64,000 bases of DNA. Source: Oscarella lobularis. Its lineage: Eukaryota > Porifera > Homoscleromorpha > Homosclerophorida > Oscarellidae. Positions 10,103-21,815 of the stretch are shown here, piece by piece (position 1 is the first letter of the stretch; every line of letters begins with the position of its first letter). Where the stretch lies: contig NC_089184.1 of assembly GCF_947507565.1 (NCBI RefSeq), positions 1,240,001 to 1,304,000 on the forward strand, in the 5' to 3' direction. The position numbers and the translations under genes were made by a program. A model generated the notes under the pieces. The model saw only the letters and a program-made list of their open reading frames with translations. It was not told where the DNA came from and made no database searches.

Positions 10103-13100
10103 ATGAGTCCGGAACGGGCGCTCGCCCTCGCCTATGTTCACTACTTGATCGTTATTTCTCACACCCTCGCTTCAGTGACACCAACGTCATCGTCGCCGTC
10201 GCCGATCCTGAAAAAGAAGATCGTCACCGACGCCGTGTCACGATACGCGGTCTGCAACGACTTCACGCCGGCCGCTTATTACATCCGCGAGGGAAGTCGC
10301 ACCGAGTGGATCGTCCATCTCGAAAGCGGCGGCGGCTGCTCGACGATATCCGAATGCAACGAACGCTACGACGTCGACGCCAACGAAAACAAGACAAACG
10401 AACTCATGTCGTCGATCGGTCTACCGGACACCGCCGAAGGAAGAGACTTCCTATCGCCGCTCGAAGACGAAAATCCGACTTTCTACGGCTACAGTCACGT
10501 TTTCATCCCGTACTGCAGCAGCGATTTGTGGCTCGGTCAGGGCAACAATTCCCGATTTCCGAACGACACGTTCAAGTTTCACAACGACAGCAATACGAAC
10601 GATTTCATTTTCCGCGGCCTCACAATATTTCGTTCGGTAATCGACGATCTCATCGCCGACCACAACTTCTCCCAGGCGACGACGGTCATTCTGAGCGGGA
10701 GCAGCGCCGGCGGCGTGGGCGCAGTCAATCATATTCGATGGCTCAGAAGTCGACTCCGACGGGAGGCGGCCGTTTCGGTTATCAGCGATTCGGCGTGGTT
10801 CATCGACTTTGAAAACAACATGGCCAGCAGGTAAGCGCATGTTCACCCTGCATGCGTATTGACTCCGAAGATGGCCGGGAGTCCGTATCGCTTTCTGTTT
10901 GTATTGTTCAAAAGTCAGCGGGGGGAAAGTTTCGTTAGGGCCAGGTGCGGAAACCGCAACAAAATTTTTTATACCCCGGCGTTCTCTGATCCGACGCGTT
11001 GCCGGAACAACCGATAAACAGTCTCCCTCCTTAGGTCCAATGCTGATAGTGCTGACGCACTGGCACAGTATCGCATGCTGCCCGAATGCCGGGACGAGTC
11101 GCGAGGCTATCCTTGCTGCCTCAGCGCCAAATGCATGATAGAATCAAGTACGGAGACGACGTTTTATCCCACGGACGTCCCGCTGTTTCTCATCGTCAGC
11201 GTCTACGATCTTTACATATTGGCCGAGTCGGTGAAACGGCTGAAGGAGGCCAACAAGGACAAGGCGATCGATTCCCAGGTGATCGACTACGCGAGAACCG
11301 TGTATCTCTACGGAGGAGCAATGAACGAGTCGGTCGAAAGCGTTTTTCGATTAGACAACGTGAGTTATTTTATGCCGGCCTGCAGTCAGCACGTCTACTT
11401 GGCTCCCTCGTCGCTTTGGGATCCCGACGGTTTCTTCAATCGTTCCATATTGAACAACTACACGAGAGAAACCGTCTACTTCCGGCACGCCATTCAGTCG
11501 AAAAACTGGATGCACGTCAGAATAAATGGCACGAGCTTGCGGCAGGCACTCGAAACTTGGTACGATTCGAATTTCACTTCGAAACAAGAATATCGGGACA
11601 ATTGCGGAGGACTTCTTTGCAACGACTACTGCCCCGACGAAGTCGACTTCAGGCAACTAGGACTCGACTGGAGCCGGTCCATGAAAATATTCGTTGTTTC
11701 CTTGTCCATATTGGTCTCCGTTTGCTGCGGCCTGTCGAAACTTATCATGCTCGCCTACCAAAAGTGGTTGATCAAGAATTACGCCAAATTTGACCGCAAT
11801 AGATTTTGTTTCGGCGACGCGTCGCCCTGCCTTCCCGACTGTCCCGACGACGAGCAGATGAACATATCGTGTCTTCAGCTCGACCATTTGTTGACGACGA
11901 ATAAAGTCCGTCGGCCGCTTTTATGTCGCGACGGCGAAATTAGACGACCGTCGATTGTGCGAGCGGAAAAAGAAGGCCGACACATCATCAATTCCGTTTC
12001 GTCGTACTTCAACCCGGGAGAAATGGTCGCCATTATGGGACCGTCAGGAAGCGGAAAAACGACTCTGCTAGACGTGCTGACAGGTCGAAAGCAAGAAGGG
12101 ACGACAAGGGTAGAGAAAAATCTTAGGTGGTTGAAAAACGTCACCGAATGTCTCGCTTTTCTTTAGGGTGAAGTTCTTGTGAACGGCTGCCTGAGAGATT
12201 CCATACTGAACGAATTCGTCTACAGCACGAGCTATGTGATGCAACTCGCCACGCCGTTCTACGAAGACTTGACCGTAATTCAAAATCTCCTCTATTCATC
12301 GATTCTTCATTTGCCGAGAGACGTGAGCTGGAGAGAGAGATTCACGCGGATACAACAAGTCATGACGGAAGTAAGATGAGCGCGTGTCTCCAAAATCAAA
12401 ACATCATCTATATCTTCAGACGGGACTGACCGAACTCGCCGATACTCCGGTCGGAGGTGCAACGGGGTCGGGACTCAGCGGCGGTCAGAAGCGTCGCCTT
12501 TCCGTCGCTCTTCAACTTCTGAGCATGCCAAGTCTAATATTTCTAGACGAACCAACTTCAGGTTTGACGACGTCTTTACTCTTAAAGTTTTCATCGAACA
12601 AAACGTTTTTCTTTTAGGCTTAGACGCGTCCTCGAGCTTGGAATTGCTTCGAGCATTGCACTGCTTGGCGATGAGCGGACGAAACGTAATTTTAACGATT
12701 CATCAGCCTCGGTTGGAGATCTTTCACTTGTTCGACAAGATACTTCTTCTGTGCAAAGGACAGGTAAACGAAATGTCACCCCCCCCTTTGACTACGAGTA
12801 AATAATTTGATGCTGCAGGTCGCCTATTTCGGAACTCCCTTTAAAGCACCGGGATTTTTTAAGGAAGCGCTGGAAGAGTTCGATATTGACGTGAAAAAAT
12901 AGACATAAAATTTCGTTTCTCGTCGTCTCAACTTTGTCGTCTTTTTTTCAGATCGACTTCCAGGAGTCTCACAATCCAGCGGACGCAATCATGGACATGC
13001 TCAAGAACGAACAAGCCCAGGAGAGCATACTCAATCACTACAGATCGAACGGCGAAGCCGATGCCGTGTGCCAAGCCGTCCAAAACAGCAAACAGTATCG

Positions 13101-15246
13101 CAGCGATAGCAACTTCAAGAAAAGGTGGACCTTCTGTCGAAGACAAAAATTGAGCCCTTTTACACCACGCTTAACGATTTTAGAAGAAATCCGCGTCTGT
13201 TTCACCGAATCTTTGCTCTCGAATGCAGAGCCTCGGCGAGACAAACCTTTGCAAAACTCATTTATCTTCCCGTTCTCTTTCTTCTCTTAGGACTGCTAAA
13301 TGGTAAGAAATCCTTCGACATGTAGCTTATATAAGATACGATTTCTTACTTTTAAGGTTCAACATTTTGGAAGACGTCAAGTAGTCTAATGATTATGTCC
13401 GCCTTCTGTATCATCTCCTGTTCGAGCGCAATCTTCATCAGTTCCCTAGTCATGAGTCTTCTGACGCGTCCGCTGGAAATATTCGCCGTCGAAAAACAGG
13501 ACGGCGTCAGCTCGACGCACGACTTAATTCTCCACGTCTTTCTCCGTCTCTCGGCCATCAGCATACTCCCCGTCATCGTCGGAGTCACTATCACGTATCT
13601 GTGCGTCGTCGACGCGTACAACTTCGTGAATCTAGCACTCGTCCTTCTCATCCAAGTCATTCTCAATCACGCTTGGATTGCCTTTTTCACGCTCATCGTC
13701 TCCATCAATCCCGTACTGTCGCATCGCATCTGTCCAATATTTTCGGCTCTAGCCGGTTTCTTCAGCGGCTTTATTGTCGCTCCATCTCAAATGCCGGTCT
13801 ATTATCAGTGGATTTTTCCGCTCAATCCAACGTATTGGGGCTACACGGCCACCGCTCGTCTTCTGCTTCAAGACGCCGAGTTTAATTGTTCGCAAAATTC
13901 TGATTTAGAGTGCTTTCCCTCGTCTGGCTTATTCATGCTGCTGCGTTTTGGAATACATAAAGCTAATCCATATGCGACGCTAGCCGTTTTGTTGGGAATG
14001 ATAGCCATCACACTTCTCTCGGCCACAATTGTACTCCAAGTCAAATTTACGCCGCAATTCTGGAAGAAGCTGTCGGCGAGCCTCTTCAAACGAAAACTCC
14101 CAAAGAAGTGAGAAATTCGTCTTGAAATTCCAAAATAACGATTTCTCTTTCTTTGTCTTTTATAGCAAAATCAGTCCCAATTATTTTCCCCTTCGACGGC
14201 TGAGTCGCACTCCTTTTCTCAAGACGAGCCTCTCGTCGTCGCAACGAGAAAGCGACGAGGGCTACAACTCGACGGAAAACGGGCTCAATCCCCAAACGAT
14301 CGCCGCCAGACAGCGTCAGCTATACATGCGTCAAGCGAGCGTCGTCTCCGCTCTTCTCGACGACGACATCGCCGAGCACCTAATCAAACAGAGTCACGAC
14401 GTGAACGCGCGATGGGAAACGTCGAGCATCAAAAAAGCTCAATCCCTCGCAAGTCTATCGTCGCGATTTCAAGCTGCAGCGTCGATGCCCCAATCGAAAG
14501 CCCAGTCGATGGACACGCTCGCCCCGCCGACGACAATTCAGACGCCGGACGTCGTCGAAGGATCGATGTGCAGTTTGACACGACGCGTTCGACTCAACGT
14601 GTCGCGCGCCGTCATCGAGGCGCGAAAGGCGATGATGGAGAAGCATTTGAACGTTTTGACGACGACCGTTTGGAAGGCCGGACAGAAGTGGCTCAACTAT
14701 TCCCGTTCGCGAATGAAGCGGAAGACGTCGATGCATAAGAGTTCGTCGGGATCGACGACGGTGTCGACGAGCGGACGAAGCGGTCGACGCTTTTCCGTTG
14801 CCACGTGCACGTCGCTGCAGCGGAGGTCGGTGGAGGAGGAGCACGCGCGTATCAAGTCGAGACGACGACGATCGGTCTGCTTCGCCGCGGAGGCGAAGAA
14901 CGACGACGACGTCGACGTCAGCGACGACACCGACGACGTTTTCGAGGCAGGAAGCGACTATTCGGGTGCCGAGGAGGAGACGAGGATCGAGATTCCGGAG
15001 AATTGGCGTCAAAATCGGCGACAAACTTTGCCTTTGCCGCGTGTATTGCCTCCCCTTACTTTGGCTGATCGGCACGAGAGTTTGCCCTGTCTGAACGAGG
15101 AGACGGACTCTGCTGTAGCGCTATTGAGACGAAAAAATAGCGGATCGACGACCTCCAGGCGCGCAAGCGTACCGAGCGTAATGATTGATTTCAAAGTTTC
15201 GTCGCCCAGAGACGAGGACGACGACGACGAAGAAGAAATAGTCTAA
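10103..15246 (+). CDS. Pectinacetylesterase/Notum-like domain fused to ABCG transporter, copy B (1496 aa)
   Basis: Ten exons: 10103-10830, 11035-12109, 12167-12370, 12420-12561, 12618-12763, 12819-12890, 12952-13124, 13184-13302, 13357-14107, 14166-15246; all in phase. The Met at 10103 opens a signal peptide (ALALAYVHYLIVISHTLASV). The hydrolase domain has IPYCSSDLWLGQG, GSSAGG (Ser201), Asp301 (SVYD) and His362 (PACSQHVY), a full predicted triad, plus INGTSLRQALETWYDSNF, which matches the Notum region after its catalytic His. One membrane span (VVSLSILVSVCCGLSKLIML) is followed by Walker [10 protein letters not shown] (578), [24 protein letters not shown] and an ABCG membrane domain. Exons 3, 6, 8 and 9 have exactly the lengths of their copy A counterparts (204, 72, 119, 751), proving tandem duplication. 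The last exon gives a 360-residue cytosolic tail rich in Ser, Arg and, near the end, Asp/Glu. The substrate is unknown. Confidence 0.88.
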
Positions 15247-15541
15247 AACGTTTATGCAGACTGCCAAAATACAGGTCCACTGTAAGTGCACGCGACACAG
15301 AGAAGAGGTGCACGTGACAAAAACAAATATAATATTCTTCCATTTTAGTACGGTATTTTGATTGATACAGATGATTCACAGTGCACAGTAAGGACATGTT
15401 AGCGATAAACGCCTACTTGACGAAAGTCAGAAGCGATGAGACGACGAAGTGCTATTGATTATATCATTTGATTGGTTCAAATTTTTTACGAGATGCTGTG
15501 TACAGCACGTCAAAAAACATAGAAAAACAAAAAAATCGCTG

Positions 15542-17343
15542 TCAGTGCTTCGGCGGCTTGGGAAGTCCTCTCGGATCTTCTTGCAGCGGCGTCACATCCC
15601 CCGTTTCGAGCATCCACTGAAGCAGGTCAGCAAGCATCTGTTTTTGCACGGTAGCGTACTTTTCGTCACCGTAAACGTTTGTCAGCTCCTTTTCGTCGTT
15701 CTTGAGATCGTAAAATTCTGACACTCCTCTGGGTCGGTATACGAGCTTATAGTTCAAGTTCTTGGCCATGATGCACCGAGGTATTCCGTCGTGAATTTCA
15801 TCCTGACCTCGTGGATAGTACCTAAAAATAGGAATGCCGTTCATTACATACCAAGAAAGAACAAAGCGTACATTTTCTCAGGATTGCTGTATGCAGCAGA
15901 CTGCTCTGGGTCAAAAGGTTCAATTTCTCGATGATATAAATAGCCGCCTTCTGAGTACACGGTTCTATTTGGATCTCCTGAAGCGCCGTGTAACTGTTTA
16001 ACAAAACTCTGCGCAAAGTGGACGTGCGTCACGTTGATATTGGCCATTTCTAGTATAGTTGCCATCATGTCAAATGAGTTGATTGGTTCTTTCACGACGT
16101 GGCCTTTTGTTCCGCCCGGAATTCTCACTATCATAGGTACTCTCGTCAGAATGTCGTCCATTCCTCCTGGCCACTTTTCGACCAGGTGAAAATCGCCAGC
16201 GAAATCTCCGTGATCCGATGAAACAAACACTGCTGTGTTCTTCTCCAACGGAGTCCCATCAATAGACTCGAGTAATTGACCAAATGCCCAGTCGACCCAA
16301 CTGATGATGCCGAGATAAACGGCATTGATTGTCTCAAAAAACGTATCATTGAACGACGTCAGATTTCTGTATTTAATAATTCCTTCGTGGTACTCCGGTT
16401 TATTTTTGACGTGTGCTGGTCGAAGCGGAGCTTTGGAGTGAACGTCTTCAGCCGAATACCTACACCAATAGACTAGTGATACAATCCTAATATTTTTCTC
16501 GCTTACTTACATATCATAATATCCTTTTGGAGCCCCATAAGTAGGATGAGCTCCCTTCGTTGGAAGCCAAATGACGAACGGCTCCGGAGGATTGTTGGAC
16601 ATGAATTGAGATGCAAGAGTAATCATGTGAAGATCCCCGTTGCTCTGAGAATCAGGAGGCGTATCATCAGGAGTATTCAAAAAACTTAGAGCCAACACAA
16701 TCAGTGGCCGTATCTCTGCTAGATATGCTATACCTGTAGTATCCAGCTTCTCCATAATCGAACATGTTCTTTCCCCTCGCAGCTCCAATTCCATCAGTCC
16801 AATTAGTGACTGACAGATTGAAGGAGTCCTGCGACAGCATGTCGTTCTTCCCATACCACATCACCTTACAAAAAAAGTCAAATCAGAAATCCACAAGGCA
16901 TTGCTCAATCAACTTCTCTACCGTGTATCCAGCATCTTTGAGATACTTGAACATGTTGGGTTCGTACGCCTGCACGAGATGAGTCTGCGTTCTGTGACCG
17001 AGAACGTGCATGTATCTGCCCGTCGTGATGGCGCATCGGGACGGAGCGCATTGAGTATGGAGCACGTGGGCCTGAGAAAAGAGCGTTCCCTGAGCTGCGA
17101 AACGATCGAAATTGGGCGTCTTGATAAACGGATGTCCGTAGCAGCCCAAACTTTCGGCTCTAGTCTCTGCAGAGAAGCCGCAATTCGTCTGAGATAAGAT
17201 TCGATCGTTTTATCGTTGTTTTTCTCACCGTCTGGAAAGTATATCACGAAATTGGGCCTGTTATCGCCTGGTTTGCGCCAGGACGAAGCCAAGGGAAAGA
17301 CGACGAGGCAGAGAAACGTAGCGAACAGAGCCGTTAGGGCCAT
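15542..17343 (-). CDS. Secreted sulfatase (formylglycine-dependent)
   Basis: Multi-exon minus-strand gene; the first exons are 17343-17229 and 17166-16922, then 16864 to about 16737 and onward to the stop at 15542. The Met at 17343 (a second in-frame Met lies at 17352) opens a signal peptide, ALTALFATFLCLVVFPLASS. Sulfatase hallmarks: PNFVIYFPDETRAESLGCYG at the N-terminus (metal-binding Asp), the C-x-P-S-R motif as CAPSRCAITTGRY whose Cys is converted to formylglycine, LPTKGAHPTYG, and SSDHGDFAGDFHLVEKWPGG with metal-binding Asp-His. The C-terminal part (PRCIMAKNLNYKLVYRP, EFYDLKNDEKEL) is typical of the small bacterial-like sulfatase clade. It should act in secretory compartments or outside the cell on a sulfated sugar or small molecule; the substrate cannot be told from sequence. 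It converges on PAE-ABCG copy B with a 295-bp spacer. Confidence 0.9.
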
Positions 17344-17741
17344 TTCTTCCAACGACTCGCGCTAAGCTCTCTGATCGACAGAACGCGAACCAACGCTAAT
17401 GTACGCGAAAAAATGTGAATGCGTAGACTAGCTACGTGCACAGACATAGACAAAAAATAACTATAAAATCCTGTATGTTTGAGCGGCTTTTTTGCTCGAA
17501 GCGATGTCCTAGCGAGCTAGCAAATTCGATCAGTCATCATCACCTAAAAAAAGAAAGATAAAGTCTGTTCAATCTGCCCGTGTACGTACCGTATTGCGAT
17601 GCGTTCGTATTAGCGTGAACCAGGCTGTACCACGTGGAGGTTCGAACGCAGTTACAGCCCAAAAATATTGGAAGCGAGACCTTGCTTCATTGGCCCAATC
17701 ACGACCGGTACGGCCTGGATCGAGAACGGCTCTCCCACACC
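17344..17741. other. Upstream flank of the sulfatase gene, up to the 45-bp satellite
   Basis: About 400 bp of non-repetitive sequence without a supported gene. It should include the sulfatase promoter. The stretch 17569-17741 is open in several frames only because it continues the stop-free frames of the satellite next to it. Confidence 0.5.
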
Positions 17742-20176
17742 CCTCCGGCAGGCGGTATATATATTCCGTCAGGCGTCGTTCGTACTCCTCCGGCAGGCGG
17801 TATATATACTCCGTCAGGCGTCGTTCGTACTCTTCCGGCAGGCGGTATATATATTCCGTCAGGCGGCGTTCATACTCCGCCGGTAGGCGGTATATATATT
17901 TCGCCAGGCGGTGTTCGTACTCCTCCGGCAGGCGGTATATATTTTCAGTCAGGCGGTGTTCGTACTCCGCGTGCAGGCGGTATATATATTTCGTCAGGCG
18001 GTGTTCGTACTCCGCCTCCAAGCGGTATATATATTCCGTGAGGCACTGTTTGTACTCCGCCGGTAGACGGTAAATATATTGCGTCAGGCGGCGTTCGTAC
18101 TCCGCCGGCAGGCGGTATATATATTCCGTCATGCGTTGTTCGTACTCCCCCGGTAGGCGGTATATATATTCCGTCAGGCATCGTTCGTACTCCGCCGGCA
18201 AGCGGTATATATATTCCGTCAGGCGTTGTTCATACTCCTGCGGCAGGCGGTATATTTTTCTCGTCAGGCTGTGTTCGTACTCCTCCGACAGGCGGTGTAT
18301 ATATTCCGTCAGACGGCGTTCGTACTCCGCCGGTAGGCGGTATATATATTCCGTCAGGCGTTGTTCGTACTCCGCCTGCAGACGGTATATATATTCCGTC
18401 AGGCGTTCGTACTCCGCCGGTAAGCGGTATTTGTACTCCGCCTCCACGCGGTATATATTTTCGGTCAGGCGTTGTACGTACTCCTCCGGCAGGCGGTATA
18501 TATATTTCGTCAGGCGTTGTTCATACTCCTGCGGCAGGCGGTATATTTTTCTCGTCAGGCTGTGTTCGTACTCCTTCGACAGGCGGTATACATATTCCGT
18601 CAGGCGGCGTTCGTACTCCGCCGGTAGGCGGTATATATATTCCGTCAGGCGGCGTTCGTACTCCGCATTCACGCGATATATATATTCAGTCAGGCGGTGT
18701 TCGTACCCCGCCTCCAGGCGGTATATATATTCCGTCAGGCGGCGTTCGTACTCCGCCGGTAGGCGGTATATATATTTCGTCAGGCGGTGTTCGTACTCTT
18801 CCGGCAGGCGGTATATATATTCCGTCAGGCGGCGTTCGTACTCCGCCGGTAGGCGGTATATATATTACGTCACGCGTTGTTCGTACTCCGCCGGTAGGCG
18901 GTATATATATTCCGTCAGGTATTGTTCGTACTCCGCCGGCAAGCGGTATATATATTTCGTCCGGCGGTGTTCGTACTCTTCCGGCAGGCGGTATATATAT
19001 TCCGTCAGGCACTGTTTGTACTCCGCCGGTAGACGGTATATATATTGCGTCAGGCGGCGTTCGTACTCCGCCGGTAGGCGGTATATATATTCCGTGAGGC
19101 ATTGTTCGTACTCCTCCGGCAGGCAGTATATATATTTCGTCAGGCGTTGTTCGTACTCCTCCGGCAGGCGGTATATATATTTCGTCCGGCGGTGTTCGGA
19201 CTCTTCCGGCAGGCAGTATATATATTCCGTCAGGCGGTGTTCGTACTCTTCCGGAAGGCGGTATATATTCCGTCAGGCACTGTTTGTACTCCGCCGGTAG
19301 ACGGTATATATATTTCGTCAGGCGGTGTTCGTACTCTTCCGGCAGGCGGTATATATATTCCGTCAGGCGTCGTTCGTACTCCGCCGGCAGGCGGTATATA
19401 TATTCCGTCAGGCGTCGTTCGTACACCTCCGGCAGGCGGTATATATATTCCGTCAGGCGTCGTTCGTACTCCTCCGGCAGGCGAAATATATATTCCGTCA
19501 GGCTGTGTTCATACTCTTCCGGCAGACGGTATATATATTCCGTCAGGCGTTCGTACTCCGCCGGTAAGCGGTATTTGTACTCCGCCTCCACGCGGTATAT
19601 ATTTTCGGTCAGGCGTTGTACGTACTCCTCCGGCAGGCGGTATATATATTTCGTCAGGCGTTGTTCATACTCCTGCGGCAGGCGGTATATTTTTCTCGTC
19701 AGGCTGTGTTCGTACTCCTCCGACAGGCGGTATACATATTCCGTCAGGCGGCGTTCGTACTCCGCCGGTAGGCGGTATATATATTTCGTCAGGCGGTGTT
19801 CGTACTCTTCCGGCAGGCGGTATATATATTCCGTCAGGCGGCGTTCGTACTCTGCCTGCAGGCGGTATATATATTCCGTCAGGCGGCGTTTGTACTCCTC
19901 CGGTAGGCCGTATATATGTTCCGTCAGGCGGTGTTCGTTCACTACCGGCAGGCGGTATATATATTTCGTCAGCGGATGTTCGTACTCCGCCTCCACGCGG
20001 TATATATATTTCGTCCGGCGGTGTTCGTACTCTTCCGGCAGGCGGTATATATATTTCGTCAGGCGGTGTTCGTACTCTTCCGGCAGGCGGTATATATATT
20101 CCGTCAGGCGGCGTTCGTACTCCGCCGGTAGGCGGTATATATATTCCGTCAGGCGTTGTTCGTACTCCGCCTGCAT
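17742..20176. repeat. 45-bp satellite, block 1
   Basis: About 54 tandem copies of a 45-bp unit, roughly GGCGGTATATATATTCCGTC followed by AGGCGGCGTTCGTACTCCGC and CGGTA, with 5-15% variation between units. Because 45 is a multiple of three and the unit lacks stops in several frames, long open frames exist on both strands (496 codons minus, 389 codons plus). The minus-strand reading is a 15-residue repeat YRLPAEYERRLTEYI; plus-strand readings are SGRRYIYSVRRRSYS and PAGGIYIPSGGVRTP. I see no codon-level signal favouring one frame, so I call it satellite, not gene. Confidence 0.95.
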
Positions 20177-20517
20177 TGTGAATAAATGCAGAATTAATTC
20201 TGAATTAATGCAGAATAAATACAGAATTTATACTGAATTAATGCAGAATTTCTTCTGAATTAATGCAGATTTTATTCTGAATTAATGCAGAATTTATTCT
20301 GAAATAGTGCCGAATTAATTCTGAATAAATGCAGAATTAATTCTGAATTAATGCAGAATTAATTAAGAATTTATTCTAAATTAATTCTGAATTAATGCAG
20401 AATTTATTTTGAATAAATGCAGAATTTATTCTGAATAAATGCAGAATTTATTCTGAATTAATGCAGAATTAATTCTGAATAAATACAGAATTAATTCTGA
20501 ATTAATGCAGAATAAAA
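20177..20517. repeat. AT-rich 11/22-bp satellite before island 1
   Basis: Tandem variants of the 11-mers GAATTAATGCA and GAATTTATTCT, which pair as a 22-bp unit. It begins directly at the end of the 45-bp array, at the sequence CCTGCATTGTGAATAAATGC. Confidence 0.9.
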
Positions 20518-20872
20518 GATCGTGAACTTACGTAGACAAGGTGCTTCAGCTTTCTTTTCAACAATCTATATTCTTTACGAGAGCTACGCTGCCATGAAGC
20601 ATCCATGATCGTATCTAAGGTGAAGAAAACGACAGGCGCTCCGTCGTGAGTCGACGATACGTCGGCGATCGTTCTAAAAGATCGCTCGTACACCCCGAAA
20701 CGCCATGACGACGAAAAACTTAGCAATAACCGTTCAGAACGTGAAGGAACACGACAAGAAGTCGATCAAGAACCTCAAACTCGCTCGCTAAGCGATGCAC
20801 AGGAGACGAACGACGAGCAGGGCTTTTCGAGTGTAACGCGCGCTAAAACATCGCGAAAAAATCTCACATTCT
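20518..20872. repeat. 355-bp island, copy 1
   Basis: Non-repetitive, about 47% GC, in sharp contrast to its AT-rich flanks. It is the most divergent copy: its minus-strand open frame (about 20502-20726) differs from the others at several residues (for example FTLDTIMD where most copies have FTLHTIMD). The plus strand carries a 28-codon frame starting MTTKNLAITVQNVKEHDKKS. On the minus strand a perfect donor-like GTAAGT follows the codons for LKHLVY. No family recognised. Confidence 0.9.
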
Positions 20873-21815
20873 CTGAATAAACACAGAATTTATTCTGACT
20901 TAATGCAGGCTTTATTCTGAATTAATTCAGAATTTATTCTGAATTAATTCAGAATTTATACTGAATTAATGTAGAATTAATGAAGAATTAATGAAGAATT
21001 TATTCTGCATTAATTCAGAATAAATTCAGCATTAATTCAAAATAAAATCTGCATTAATTCAGAATAAATAATGCAATAATTCAGAATAAATTCAGCATTA
21101 ATTCAGAATAAATTCTGCATTAATCCAGAATTAATTCTGAATTAATGAAGAATTTATTCTGAATTTTTACGGAATTTATTCTGAATAAATGCAGAAGTAA
21201 TTCTAAATTATTGCAGAATAAATGCGGAATTTGTTCTGAATTAATGTAAAATTTATTCTGAATTAATGCAGAATTTATTCTCAATTAATGCAGAATTAAT
21301 TCTGAATAAAAAGAGAATTAATTCTGAATTAATGCAGAATAAATGCGGAATTTATTCTGAATTAATGCAGAATTTATTCTGAATTAATTCAGAATTTATT
21401 TTAAATAAATGCAGAATTTATTCTGAATTAATTCAGAATTTAATCTGAATTTATTCTGAATTAATGCAGAATTTATTCTGACTTAATGCAGAATTTATTC
21501 TAAATTAATGCAGAATTTATTCTGAATTAATGCAGAATTTATTCTGAAATAATGCAGAATTAATTCTGAATTAATGCAGAATTTATTCTGGATTAATGCA
21601 GAATTTATTCTGAATTAATGCAGAAATTATTCTAGATTAATGCAGAATTTATTCTGAATTAATGCAGAATTTATTCTCAATTAATGTAGAATTAATTCTG
21701 AATAAATGCAGAATTAATTCTGAATAAATGCAGAATTAATTCTAAATTAATGCAGAATAAATGAGGAATTTATTCTGCATTATTGCAGAATTTATTCTGA
21801 ATTAATTTAGAATTT
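20873..21815. repeat. AT-rich 11/22-bp satellite
   Basis: Unit pair GAATTAATGCA/GAATTTATTCT with many one-base variants; local palindromes such as CTGAATTAATTCAG. Orientation of the 11-mers flips near 20990-21130 (TTCTGCATTAATTCAG phase) and returns. No gene seen. Confidence 0.9.

Noticed and set aside
14455..15075. Arg-rich minus-strand frame opposite the tail of PAE-ABCG copy B
   Set aside because: Shadow of a Ser/Asp-rich coding exon whose splicing and stop fit the plus strand.
17569..17741. Unique coding sequence at the end of the minus-strand satellite frame
   Set aside because: No start, no domain; it merely extends a satellite frame to the first chance stop.
18686..20176. A 496-codon minus-strand frame in the 45-bp satellite
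   Set aside because: The unit is a multiple of three without stops in several frames; similar open frames exist on the opposite strand, so it is not called as a gene (kept as a finding).
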